Assembly: GCF_002234535.1 (NCBI RefSeq)
Contig: NZ_CP022521.1
Location: 4,712,001-4,776,000, forward strand
Source of the DNA: Actinoalloteichus hoggarensis
Lineage (GTDB): Bacteria > Actinomycetota > Actinomycetes > Mycobacteriales > Pseudonocardiaceae
Length of the DNA: 64,000 bases
Reading direction: 5' to 3'
Shown here: one piece after another, positions 25,545-34,588 of the stretch
How positions within the stretch are numbered: the first letter of the stretch is position 1
Layout: each line of letters starts with the position of its first letter
Program-made: the position numbers and the translations under genes
Notes under the pieces: generated by a model
What the model was told of the DNA's origin: nothing
Seen by the model: the letters and a program-made list of their open reading frames with translations, nothing else
The model's database searches: none

Positions 25545-25583
25545 TACTACACCCCTACTACCGAATTACTACACGACTACTAC
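25545..25583. repeat. Four TACTAC hexamers at exact 11-bp spacing
   Basis: TACTAC begins at 25545, 25556, 25567 and 25578, so the four copies are exactly one helical turn apart; intervening bases differ (ACCCC, CGAAT, ACGAC). They are 57-95 bases upstream of the start of the conjugation operon (read on the - strand as GTAGTA). Such phasing is seen in protein-binding iterons and operators. The partner cluster is at 25685-25734. Confidence 0.8.
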
Positions 25584-25684
25584 CACCCCAACAGGAAAGA
25601 TCACCTTTCGGCTCCACGACGGTCGCCATGCATCTCTGACAGAGATCAGCCGACCTCTGCCGAACGATGTCACGAGGATCGGCG

Positions 25685-25734
25685 GTAGTACCGTCTGACC
25701 TGCTTCTCGCTGAGCCTGTAGTAGGTCGGTAGTA
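25685..25734. repeat. Three inverted TACTAC hexamers on the same 11-bp grid
   Basis: GTAGTA (TACTAC on the other strand) begins at 25685, 25718 and 25729: spacings of 33 and 11 bases, i.e. three turns and one turn. Read on the - strand two of the copies continue as TACTACCG, like one copy of the left cluster. The two clusters face each other across about 100 bases. Confidence 0.75.
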
Positions 25735-26067
25735 GCTCCGTGGCAGGCCAGGGCGGACTACGCCACGACCAAGAATCACGCTGGAAGATTCATGGACGAG
25801 AACCGGTAAGGAAACGAGCCACCGGCCCCGTGATCCCGCGCTGCTGAACCACGTCACATGCCCATGGTGACGACGAAATACCGAAGTCCGACACCTCGAG
25901 CGTGATGCCGTCGAATCCCCGCTGAGTCCGCGTCCGAGTCACGTCCACGGACCTGGCTGCGGGAACGCGGTGGGAGGTAAAACGAGGATCGGCTGTCGAA
26001 AACAGGTCCATATCACGGAGTTCAGGGATGTCAGCGAAACACCACTCCCCCGCCGTGGAGGCCACCC
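25735..26067. other. Intergenic region between divergent conjugation and methyltransferase operons
   Basis: No supported gene. It holds the ribosome binding site GGAGG (26056-26060) of the following gene and presumably divergent promoters. With the hexamer clusters and the operator palindrome to its left, it forms a regulatory or transfer-origin-like region of about 570 bases. Confidence 0.5.
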
Positions 26068-26982
26068 ATGAACTCACCCGATCACCCGCCCACCCCGCGA
26101 CACACCCGCCCGACCCGGGCACCTCGAACATCCCACCCGACGACGGCGGGCCGCCGGACGCCGGCCGCCCGGCCGACACGGATGCCCGCGATCCCGCCGA
26201 CCGTCTGGTCCGCCCCGACCACTTCCCCCAGCGCGCCCCGAGATCGGTGGCCGGTCGGCGTGATCTCCCAGATCGTGACGTCCTTCAGCCGGCGCGGTGA
26301 CCACGTCCTGATCGTCACCGCCGACACCACACCCACCGAACGGACCGACTCGACCGGGACGGCGACCAGCACCGGGGCCGGCGCTGTCGAGGCGGCGTTC
26401 AACGCCGTCGCCAGCGCTGGTCGTATCGCCGGGATCACGATGTTGTGGAACCGGCCGCACTCCCACCACGCCCCGGCGCCGCCCTACTGGGCGAGTCTCA
26501 TCGGCCGCCCCGACCACCCGGCCGACGACCAACGCCCACGGCCGGACCCGATCGTCGAGGACGACAGCGCCCAACCGAGCGCGGATCTGATCATCGCGGC
26601 CGTGCCGCCGTCCTGGACCCGACACCGCCGCATCGACCACCTGGCGTTGCAGGCCGCCCGCCTGCTGCGGACCGGCGGAATCCTCGCCGTCCTCACCCAC
26701 AGTGACGTCCGGGAAGGGCAGCTGATCGACCCGACCGGCCCGATCGTCACCACCGGCCAGAACGCCGACCTGCTCTACCTCCAACACATCGTGGCACTCC
26801 ACCACACCACCGACGAGGCCTCGAGCAGCGAGGCCGTCGGCACCAACGCACCGGGTGACGCAGGGCCACAGCCACACCGACAGGTGCACTCCGACGTCCT
26901 GATCTTCGCCCAGCCCCACGATCACGAACCCCCTCCGACGGCGGCCGTCACCGCGACCGTTCCCCCACAGGTCATCCGATGA
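26068..26982 (+). CDS. Catalytically degraded DNA methyltransferase paralogue
   Basis: 304 residues from the ATG seven bases after GGAGG. It follows the downstream methyltransferase point for point: VWSAPTTSPSAPRDRW (partner: VWLTAQQSPGAQRKGR), motif I position GDHVLIV at 77-83 (partner GELVLDP), motif IV position ADLIIAAVPPS at 172-182 (partner ALVVTSPPYG), RLLRTGGILAVLTH (partner ALLRPGGHIAVTL), and HSDVLIFAQP (partner HEDVLIFRTP). The catalytic SPPY and the DPMCGIG loop are lost, so it probably cannot methylate. It likely serves as a structural or DNA-binding partner of the active enzyme encoded next to it. Confidence 0.68.
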   Translation: MNSPDHPPTPRHTRPTRAPRTSHPTTAGRRTPAARPTRMPAIPPTVWSAPTTSPSAPRDRWPVGVISQIVTSFSRRGDHVLIVTADTTPTERTDSTGTATSTGAGAVEAAFNAVASAGRIAGITMLWNRPHSHHAPAPPYWASLIGRPDHPADDQRPRPDPIVEDDSAQPSADLIIAAVPPSWTRHRRIDHLALQAARLLRTGGILAVLTHSDVREGQLIDPTGPIVTTGQNADLLYLQHIVALHHTTDEASSSEAVGTNAPGDAGPQPHRQVHSDVLIFAQPHDHEPPPTAAVTATVPPQVIR

Positions 26983-27032
26983 CTCCCCGACCCGTCCCCC
27001 ACCACGACGCCCACGAGCAGAGAAGGACTCCA

Positions 27033-28130
27033 ATGCCGCAGACCCCTGAGTTCCCCGGCGACGACAGCCCGACCGTGCCGATTCCCCGCACCGAGATCGA
27101 CCGGATCGACCGACGGTCCCGCCGCCGCACGGCACGTGCGGTGAACGAGATCCCCTCGCCCCATCCGGTCCCGAGATCGGGGTCGGGGTCGGGGCCGGTA
27201 TCGGGGTCGGTGTGGCTGACCGCGCAGCAGTCGCCCGGCGCTCAACGCAAGGGCCGCTACATCGCCGAGTCCACCGCGCATCCGGCGAAGATGCTCCCGG
27301 CGGTCGCCGCCCACGCCATCGCCCACTACACCAAGCCCGGCGAACTCGTCCTGGACCCGATGTGCGGCATCGGCACCACCCTCGTGGAGGCCGCCCACCT
27401 CGGCCGTCGAGCGATCGGCCTCGAGTACGAACCGCACTGGGCGCAGGTCGCCGCAGCGAACCTCGACCTCGCCCGCCGCACCCGCCCCGACGTCGACGCC
27501 GCGGTGTTCCAGGGCGACGCCCGCCAACTCCTCCACGCCCTCCCCGATGAGATCCGAGGTCGGGTCGCGCTGGTGGTCACCTCGCCGCCCTACGGGCCCT
27601 CCACCCACGGGCAGGTCTCCGTCGTCCCCGGCGGCGGCGTCCACAAATACCACCACCTCTACGGCAACACCCTCGACCGAGGGAACCTCGCCAACATCGG
27701 CCACCACCGCCTGCTCTCCGGATTCACCCGCATCCTCACCGGCTGCGCCGCCCTGCTCCGCCCCGGCGGGCACATCGCCGTCACCCTCCGGCCCTGGCGC
27801 GAACACGCCGAACTGATCGACCTGCCCGCCCAGATCCAGGCCTGCGGCACCCACGCCGGACTCATCCCCGTCGAACGCTGCGTCGCCCTGCTCGCCCGCC
27901 ACGACGACAACGGCCAGATCATCCCGCGCGGTTCGTTCTTCCAACGGGACTTCCTCCGCAAACAACGCGAACGCGGACTGCCCCTCCACCTCATCGCCCA
28001 CGAAGACGTCCTCATCTTCCGCACCCCACTGACCGAAGACGACGCCGAACAACCCACCGTGCCCGCCAACCCCGACCGAACCCCGTCCTCCCGGACGCCG
28101 ACGAAGCTCGCCTCCCTGCAGGCCGCATGA
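27033..28130 (+). CDS. Amino (N4/N6-type) DNA methyltransferase
   Basis: 365 residues from the ATG at 27033 (AGAAGGA seven bases upstream); an ATG at 26979 overlapping the previous stop would add 18 residues. Motif X-like HPAKM (83-87), motif I DPMCGIGTT (108-116, S-adenosylmethionine binding), the acidic GLEYEP and motif IV TSPPYG (183-188, catalysis on an exocyclic amino group) appear in the order X-I-IV. The residues fit an adenine-N6 or cytosine-N4 enzyme; TRM11-like methyltransferases show a similar order. It has no restriction endonuclease beside it. It forms an operon with its degraded paralogue, and its stop overlaps the next small gene (ATGA). Target base and site cannot be told from sequence. 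Confidence 0.82.
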   Translation: MPQTPEFPGDDSPTVPIPRTEIDRIDRRSRRRTARAVNEIPSPHPVPRSGSGSGPVSGSVWLTAQQSPGAQRKGRYIAESTAHPAKMLPAVAAHAIAHYTKPGELVLDPMCGIGTTLVEAAHLGRRAIGLEYEPHWAQVAAANLDLARRTRPDVDAAVFQGDARQLLHALPDEIRGRVALVVTSPPYGPSTHGQVSVVPGGGVHKYHHLYGNTLDRGNLANIGHHRLLSGFTRILTGCAALLRPGGHIAVTLRPWREHAELIDLPAQIQACGTHAGLIPVERCVALLARHDDNGQIIPRGSFFQRDFLRKQRERGLPLHLIAHEDVLIFRTPLTEDDAEQPTVPANPDRTPSSRTPTKLASLQAA

Positions 28131-28300
28131 GTACCCACGTGCACTGCCACACCTGCGGATTCCGCCGCCACTACCGACACCCCGACACCGCACGCACCGC
28201 CGCCGACCACCACCGCTGCCCGACACCACCACACACCACCCGCACCAGACAGGCCGAGCCCAGCACCGCCCAGCACCAATCAGCGAGGTGCACATGGTGA
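28127..28300 (+). CDS. Small Cys/His-rich protein
   Basis: 57 residues. The ATG overlaps the methyltransferase stop (ATGA) and the stop overlaps the ATG of the next gene, which strongly supports translation. HCHTCGFRRHYRH and HHRCP give two Cys in a C-x2-C-like knuckle plus a later His and Cys, so one zinc or iron site is possible. The rest is basic and Thr/Gln-rich. Similar small proteins are common in modification cassettes of actinomycete mobile elements; the function is unknown. Confidence 0.6.
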   Translation: MSTHVHCHTCGFRRHYRHPDTARTAADHHRCPTPPHTTRTRQAEPSTAQHQSARCTW

Positions 28301-29781
28301 CCCCCAGGCACGTGGACACGAGACCGGTCATCGGATCCCTCCGCACCGGAACCGCGGCACTGGACCTCGGAGTCCTCGCCGCGCTCGGAAGCGGGCGGGT
28401 GGCATGGTGCGCCGACCCCGACCCTCACATCCGCAGCATCCTGGCCGCGCGCATGCCCGACATCCCCAACCTCGGAGACCTTCGCACCGTGGACTGGGGC
28501 CCGAGTCGAGCCGGTCGACCTCGTCACCATCGGCTTCCCCTGCCAAGACATCTCCGCCACCGGACGACGCGCCGGCATCAAAGAAGGGACCCGCAGTGGA
28601 CTCTGGACCTCGGTCATGGACGCCCTTCGCCTACTACGACCGCGATTCATCCTCGTGGAGAACGTCGCCGCCCTCCGCTGGAGACACGGCGGACTCGACA
28701 CCGTACTCGCAGACCTGGCCCAAGCAGGGTTCGATGCGCTCTGGCGAAGCATCCGCGCCGACGACGTCGGGGCGCCACACCGCAGGGAGCGGATCTTCAT
28801 CCTCGCCTGGGCGCGGTCCCGCCGCGACATGACAACCGAGAGCACCGGGCGACGACGTCGCACCATCGAACCCTGCCACCATGCGGTGAAGCACACGGAC
28901 CTCGACAACCAGCCTGCGCACGTCGCAGTCCTCGAAGAGCTGTCACCGACGCGCACTACGCCGAACAGCATTCGACGGCACAGCCGCTCGCAGTCCGCTA
29001 CTGGAGGGCGGCTGCTTCCCACCCCGGCGAGCAGCACCCCCAACGACGGAGAAGACCCTCACCAATGGCTGGCCCGTCAAGCCCGCCACCGGGCACGCAG
29101 GATCAACGGCAACGGCATGGGCATGCCCCTCTCCGTCGCCATCAGGCTCCTGCCGACGTACAACGACGCCACCTACAGCCGGGAGTCCACCATCCACCCG
29201 TCCGGCCCGCCCGGCTCTCCCGTGCTCAGCTCCGGCGCACCGGGGCTGTTGCCCACACCCCGCGCGACCGAGGGAACCAAAGGCAGTCCCAATCAACGCG
29301 GCTCGGCAGGCGACTTCACCCTCTCCTCCGCCATCGTCCGACTCGAACCACCAGCCCGCACCGCCACCACGCGCCGCGACGACGACAACTGGGGCGACTA
29401 CACCCTGGTCATCCGTCGGTGGGAGGCCGTCCTCGATCGGCACGCACCGCATCCCACCGAACCAGGCCACCAGGGCAAACGTCGCCTCTCCGTCGCCTTC
29501 ACCGAATGGCTTATGGGACTGCTGCCGGGCTGGATCACCGACCTAGAACTCCCCCGCACCGCTCAGCTCCGCGCACTGGGGAACGCCGTCGTCCCCCACC
29601 AGGCCGCACACGCCACCCGCCTGCTACTCGACGACCTCGCCACACTGAAAACACCGCCCGAACGAGAGGCCAGCCCTGGGAAGTCGGGTGTGCTGGCCGT
29701 ACCCAATGCTGCAGAACCGCAGCGCGCGGTCCGGCCTCCAACGACGCAGCCGCCGCGACTCACACGGCGAGCCGCTCATGA
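28294..29781 (+). pseudogene. Cytosine-5 DNA methyltransferase, frameshifted
   Basis: The ATG at 28294 (GAGGTG upstream) starts a frame with the AdoMet-binding region VIGSLRTGTAALDLGVLAAL, the acidic WCADPDPH and PDIPNLGDLRTVDW. At the GGGG run 28496-28499 homology jumps one base to the next frame, which continues VTIGFPCQDIS (motif IV with catalytic Cys), LLRPRFILVENV (motif VI), GAPHRRERIFILAW (motif VIII) and RALGNAVVPHQAA (motif X). One G fewer would restore a single gene. The second frame then runs on with no sensible stop until 30151, whereas the first frame ends at 29781 overlapping the next ATG, so a second shift near 29650-29780 is possible. It is either inactive or a sequencing error. 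Confidence 0.65.
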
Positions 29782-30707
29782 CACACGTCCCGCCAGCACC
29801 CCGACCAGACCGAATCCCCGTTACCCAATCCACCGGACCTGCTCTGCGGCTGTTGTCCCTCGGCGCCGGAGTACAGAGCACCACCGTCCTGTTACTCGCC
29901 TGCGAGGGCGCGATCCCCCGCTTCGACCATGCCCTGTTCGCCGACACCGGCTGGGAACCACAAGCCGTCTACGACAACCTCGCCCGGCTCCGCACCCACG
30001 CAGCCGACGCCGGAATCCCAGTGTCCACCGTCTCGCAGGGCAGCATCCGCGACGACGCCCTCAACCCAGAACACCGCTTCGCGTCCATGCCCCTGCACGT
30101 ACGCAACCCCGACGGCACCAAAGGGCTCGCGCGCCGACAATGCACAAATGAATACAAGATCCGACCGCTGAAGAAAGCCGCACGTGCCCTCCTCGGCTAC
30201 CCATATCCTCAGCGTGTGCCTACCGGCATCTACGCCGAACAAGCCATCGGGATTAGCACTGACGAGTTCGCCCGAGCCAAAGACGCCGACGTCCGCTACC
30301 TCCGCAATGCCTTCCCGCTGATCGACCTGGGCTGGACACGCGACGACTGCAAACGCTACCTCACGGAGAAAGGCTTCGGCCAGACGGTGAAATCCGCCTG
30401 CATCGGCTGTCCCTTCCACGGCAACGCAGGCTGGCGATGGCTCCGTGACAACGACCGCGACGGCTGGGACAACGCCGTCGACTTCGACCACGCCATCCGC
30501 CACGGGCATCCCCACGCCAATAACCGGGCCCAGCCATTGCACGGTCAGTACTACCTACACCGTTCCTGCGTCCCCCTCGCCGAGGCGGATCTTGACCCGC
30601 CCGGCCCACGCCGCGCCCTCGCCGTAGTCAACGACTATGAACCGGAGGGCTGCTCGCCCTGGTCCTGCCGTTCAGGCGAATCGATCAACACGAGTCTGGC
30701 CGCATAA
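29778..30707 (+). CDS. PAPS-reductase-like PP-loop protein
   Basis: 309 residues from the ATG at 29778. The PP-loop ATP-pyrophosphatase motif SLGAGVQSTTV is at 27-37, a second loop FADTGWEPQAVYDNLARL at about 53-70, and SACIGCPFHGN with C-x2-C near residue 209 follows; ARRQCTNEYKIRP supplies another Cys. Phage and mobile-element homologues of 3'-phosphoadenosine phosphosulfate reductases look like this and are often next to DNA methyltransferases. Members of the fold adenylate substrates; DndC of phosphorothioation is one relative. A role in DNA base or backbone modification is possible, but true sulfate assimilation is unlikely because no partner genes are nearby. Its start overlaps the possible end of the preceding gene (ATGA). 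Confidence 0.75.
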   Translation: MTHVPPAPRPDRIPVTQSTGPALRLLSLGAGVQSTTVLLLACEGAIPRFDHALFADTGWEPQAVYDNLARLRTHAADAGIPVSTVSQGSIRDDALNPEHRFASMPLHVRNPDGTKGLARRQCTNEYKIRPLKKAARALLGYPYPQRVPTGIYAEQAIGISTDEFARAKDADVRYLRNAFPLIDLGWTRDDCKRYLTEKGFGQTVKSACIGCPFHGNAGWRWLRDNDRDGWDNAVDFDHAIRHGHPHANNRAQPLHGQYYLHRSCVPLAEADLDPPGPRRALAVVNDYEPEGCSPWSCRSGESINTSLAA

Positions 30708-30731
30708 GCACAGGAGCACCCAGGAGAGAAC

Positions 30732-30992
30732 GTGTCGCACAGCACGGCACCCACTCGGGCCGATAGATCCCAGACCACTCGACCTACCGAACCGATCATG
30801 CACACCCCGGCCGAGGCAGCTCGACTACTCGGAGTCAGAGAAAGCTGGCTACGCCGAGCCGCCGGACGCCGCCAGATTCCATCCACGCTGCTCGGCAAAC
30901 ACCTCCGCTTCTCCCCCGAAAACCTGCGCGACATCATCGCCAGCGGAAATCGGTCAGTCCGAGCCCGCACATCCGGACGTTCCCCGCGTTAA
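30732..30992 (+). CDS. Excisionase-like helix-turn-helix protein
   Basis: 86 residues from the GTG at 30732 (GGAGAG upstream). MHTPAEAARLLGVRESWLRRAAGRRQIPSTLLGKHLRFSPENLRDII is the MerR-like excisionase helix-turn-helix (helix_turn_helix DNA-binding domain, recognition region followed by the G-K-x-L-R-F wing). In actinomycete integrative elements such genes (xis) stand next to the integrase and set the direction of recombination. Here no integrase follows; instead the CRISPR leader begins about 430 bases downstream, and an integrase remnant is found 16 kb away. Excisionase function is likely but a plain transcription regulator is possible. Confidence 0.78.
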   Translation: MSHSTAPTRADRSQTTRPTEPIMHTPAEAARLLGVRESWLRRAAGRRQIPSTLLGKHLRFSPENLRDIIASGNRSVRARTSGRSPR

Positions 30993-31420
30993 CCCTGACA
31001 TCCAGCCCGCAGCCAAAGCAAAGTACAAACTGGCCGTGACCACCGAGAATGCTGGGGCAGCCTCCCGATACTCAATACCCTGCGCCCGAGCTTCGGTGTC
31101 CCGCCCACGCCTCAGTGAGCTGGACATCCGTCATCTCGGAGAGTGATTTTCACCGAATCGCCAGCGGCTATGGCAGCGATGTTGCCGAGACAAAAAAGCG
31201 ACCAAGGGGCTACGGAGGCCATCAGCAGGCGAGCGCCGCGGACTGGTTCGGCGTCGAGGTGCTCGGAGAGCCTGCTGACCTGCAACACAACTGCGCCCGC
31301 CGTCACTGTCCACCCTCACCCCACGTTAAGGTCAAGCACACCCATCCGACGGTCGCGCCGCAACAAGAGATCACCTGAAGAGCGCCGTGACCTAACCACA
31401 CACAACCCTCGGGATTCGCA
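30993..31420. other. Intergenic region between xis-like gene and CRISPR leader
   Basis: About 430 bases where an integrase gene would be expected. Several short open frames exist but none shows convincing codon use or a known motif. No full integrase and no tRNA match is visible here. Confidence 0.5.
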
Positions 31421-31474
31421 AGAATGAAACATCACAAATTGGCAACGCAGTAGAAGAAGTGCAGGTCGGGAAGG
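31421..31474 (+). promoter_or_regulatory. CRISPR leader of array 1
   Basis: This AT-richer stretch before the first repeat contains AATTGG (31438-31443), GTAGAAGA (31450-31457) and GTGCAGGTCGG (31459-31469), the last five bases from the repeat. The same three blocks in the same order and at the same distance occur beside array 2 on the other strand. It marks the left end as the site of new spacer insertion and transcription start. Confidence 0.75.
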
Positions 31475-34065
31475 GTCCGCTCCGCGCAAGCGGAGGTGAG
31501 CCGCGCGGCGGCCCGGCCTGGGCGGCGGCGCCGGGGTCCGCTCCGCGCAAGCGGAGGTGAGCCGACTCCCGCGCTTCGTGCGGACCTGGTCCTCGGGTCC
31601 GCTCCGCGCAAGCGGAGGTGAGCCGGCCGACCCGCTGCACCGACGGCACCCGGTGACGTCCGCTCCGCGCAAGCGGAGGTGAGCCGCGGCCTCATTGACC
31701 GCCACCAGGTCTACCGATGTCCGCTCCGCGCAAGCGGAGGTGAGCCGGAACTTCTCCACGAGGAGGAGTACGACTACCGGTCCGCTCCGCGCAAGCGGAG
31801 GTGAGCCGATCCCGGGGCTGCGGCCCCCTCGACACCGGCGGTCCGCTCCGCGCAAGCGGAGGTGAGCCGTCCTACGGCGCGCTGCTGCGGTGGCGGGTCG
31901 AGTCCGCTCCGCGCAAGCGGAGGTGAGCCGCTCGGCGACCCGGTCGAGCACACCGGTGTAGGGTCCGCTCCGCGCAAGCGGAGGTGAGCCGTCTGTGCGT
32001 GCGTCATGCTGCTCCTTCGCTCGTGTCCGCTCCGCGCAAGCGGAGGTGAGCCGCTGGCACAGGGCGACGTGGTCGTAGGCGCCGTGTCCGCTCCGCGCAA
32101 GCGGAGGTGAGCCGGCGCTCCCCGGCACTGCGGAACCCCGGCACCCGTCCGCTCCGCGCAAGCGGAGGTGAGCCGCGACGCGCGCGACGTAGGGAGTGGA
32201 CATCGAGGTCCGCTCCGCGCAAGCGGAGGTGAGCCGTCCGTCCGCCCGGTCGAGGGTGTCGATGTCGAGTCCGCTCCGCGCAAGCGGAGGTGAGCCGCTG
32301 TTCGCACTCTTCGTCCCATGCCTTCCGCGGTCCGCTCCGCGCAAGCGGAGGTGAGCCGCACCGGAACGTGTCGCCCGCGACAGTCCGGAAGTCCGCTCCG
32401 CGCAAGCGGAGGTGAGCCGCGGCACCCGTTGGATCGGTTGGTGATCGATGCGTCCGCTCCGCGCAAGCGGAGGTGAGCCGCGACCTGGACGGCATCGGGG
32501 TCGGCGGCGCGGGTCCGCTCCGCGCAAGCGGAGGTGAGCCGGCGTCATGGACGGTGCCGATCCAGCCGCCCGAGTCCGCTCCGCGCAAGCGGAGGTGAGC
32601 CAGAACAGCGGCTCGCTGAGCACGATCAACCCCGGTCCGCTCCGCGCAAGCGGAGGTGAGCCGACCCCCGCAGGCTGCGGGCGAGGTTCTGGCGCGTCCG
32701 CTCCGCGCAAGCGGAGGTGAGCCGCCCTCAGCAGCTTGGTCACCGCAGGCCGCTGCGTCCGCTCCGCGCAAGCGGAGGTGAGCCGGTGGCCCGGATGCGG
32801 GGGCCGAACGGGCCGCGGTCCGCTCCGCGCAAGCGGAGGTGAGCCGTCCCTTGCCGCTGTTCTCAGCGTCGACGGCATGTCCGCTCCGCGCAAGCGGAGG
32901 TGAGCCGCCACGCGCCAGTACGCCCGACGCGCTCCCGTGGTCCGCTCCGCGCAAGCGGAGGTGAGCCGCACTGCGAATCTGATAACGAGATGGTCACCCA
33001 GTCCGCTCCGCGCAAGCGGAGGTGAGCCGGCTGATCCGCCCATGGCCTGGCTGGAGATCCTGTCCGCTCCGCGCAAGCGGAGGTGAGCCGCCCAGCTTGA
33101 CACATCCTCGGTGGGCTGTCTGTCCGCTCCGCGCAAGCGGAGGTGAGCCGATGGCGTGGTGGTCAGCAGGGGCGCGCAGCAGGTCCGCTCCGCGCAAGCG
33201 GAGGTGAGCCTTTCTTCCTGATGCTGTGGGCCTTGACCTATGCGTCCGCTCCGCGCAAGCGGAGGTGAGCCGGACGGGCGGGTCTACTCCCTCGACGCCC
33301 AACAGTCCGCTCCGCGCAAGCGGAGGTGAGCCGGACGGGCGGGTCTACTCCCTCGACGCCCAACAGTCCGCTCCGCGCAAGCGGAGGTGAGCCGGACGGG
33401 CGGGTCTACTCCCTCGACGCCCAACAGTCCGCTCCGCGCAAGCGGAGGTGAGCCGGCCATCGTGACCGCGGTGACCGCCCTCGTCGGGTCCGCTCCGCGC
33501 AAGCGGAGGTGAGCCGCGTCATCTCGTTCTGATCTGACGGGGGGTTGGGTCCGCTCCGCGCAAGCGGAGGTGAGCCGTCCACCATGGACGACACGATCCG
33601 CACGTTGCCGTCCGCTCCGCGCAAGCGGAGGTGAGCCGGCCTACCAACTGCGAAAGCTCACCCACCGTGCGTCCGCTCCGCGCAAGCGGAGGTGAGCCGG
33701 GCACACCCCGTACCCGCGTCGTCTGACCGACGTCCGCTCCGCGTAAGCGGAGGTGAGCCGGTGGACCGCCCCCCACCGATCCGTCCGCCGTTGTCCGCTC
33801 CGCGTAAGCGGAGGTGAGCCAGCGCTGCAATCCGGCCTCGCCGACGACGAACAGTCCGCTCCGCGCAAGCGGAGGTGAGCCGACGTGCACTCCGGCGGGC
33901 TGCGGTTGGAGGGCGTCCGCTCCGCGCAAGCGGAGGTGAGCCGCCGTGGCTGCTCTCGATGAGATCGCGCTGACCGTCCGCTCCGCGCAAGCGGAGGCGA
34001 GCCGGCCGATACCAGGAGTCGAGCAGTGTCACCCGAGTCCGCTCCGCGCAAGCGGAGGTGAGCCG
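31475..34065 (+). CRISPR. Type I-E CRISPR array 1 (43 repeats, 42 spacers)
   Basis: 29-base repeats start GTCCGCTCCGCGCAA and end GCGGAGGTGAGCCG; spacers are 32 bases, a few 31 or 33. The repeat folds into a 6-bp stem (CTCCGC/GCGGAG) with a GCAA tetraloop, the Cas6e-type hairpin. Repeats are near identical on the left; variants cluster on the right (GCAA changed to GTAA in the repeats at 33732 and 33793, GAGGCGAGC at 33976, last base altered at 32574, 33183 and 33793), so the right side is the old end. Three consecutive spacers at 33273-33426 are identical. The array is transcribed rightward, toward the cas genes. Confidence 0.95.
33273..33426 (+). repeat. Triplicated spacer within array 1
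   Basis: The 32-base spacers at 33273-33304, 33334-33365 and 33395-33426 are identical (begin GACGGGCGGG, end CGCCCAACA), with identical repeats between them. This is a local duplication of the repeat-spacer unit rather than three acquisitions. Confidence 0.95.
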
Positions 34066-34588
34066 CAGAAGCAGACATGGTATCCAGCGGTCCGGTGTCC
34101 CTCGGCGTCCTCGCTGCGCTGGCACCCGTCCACGGTGCCGATCATGTGGTCCGGCAAGTATGAGGCTGACGACTACTCAATCGCCCGCTTGGAACGACGG
34201 CCACTGACTGCACCCCAGGAAGGCCCCGTGGCGCCATCTGCTTGGCAGTGCACGCAGGAGGGAGGATGCGGGGCAGGCCCGGGCGCCGAGGTTCCCCCGA
34301 AACCTACCGCGTGGCTGGGCAGGGCTTCAGCGCGAGGGCAGAACGCCACTCCCACACCCTTTCACTTCCGGGTTGATTTCGTGCTCGGAAAGTAAGAAAG
34401 GCGAATAGTTCCCCACGTTCGAGTGATTTAACCACCTCGAATGAGTTACATGGCCTCTTAAAGTTGCTCGGTGAGACCGCCAATCTCGAGAGCCACGCCG
34501 CGATCCTGATAACCTACGCCCGGACTCCACTCCTACCTGTTCGGTTCCTTCGACCTGGAGGGACCACGGCGCATGCTGAGAGGGTGCA
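34066..34588. other. Region beyond the old end of array 1
   Basis: About 520 bases without a supported gene or further recognisable repeat. Codon character is poor in all frames. It separates array 1 from a small possible gene and the relic array. Confidence 0.45.

Noticed and set aside
25790-26179. A 70-130 codon frame on the - strand upstream of the methyltransferase pair
   Set aside because: No ribosome binding site, no motif, and it overlaps the ribosome binding site and start of the supported + strand gene.
28487-28520. Programmed +1 frameshift in the cytosine-5 methyltransferase
   Set aside because: Only a short G run is present; I see no slippery stop-codon context or stimulatory structure, so decay or sequencing error is simpler.
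31316-33929. Long open frames on the - strand through CRISPR array 1 with repeated SPPLARSG, RLTSACAERT and AHLRLRGAD
   Set aside because: They are only the translation of the 29-base repeats, which have no stop in any frame on that strand; the 61-base period makes the frame change at each unit.
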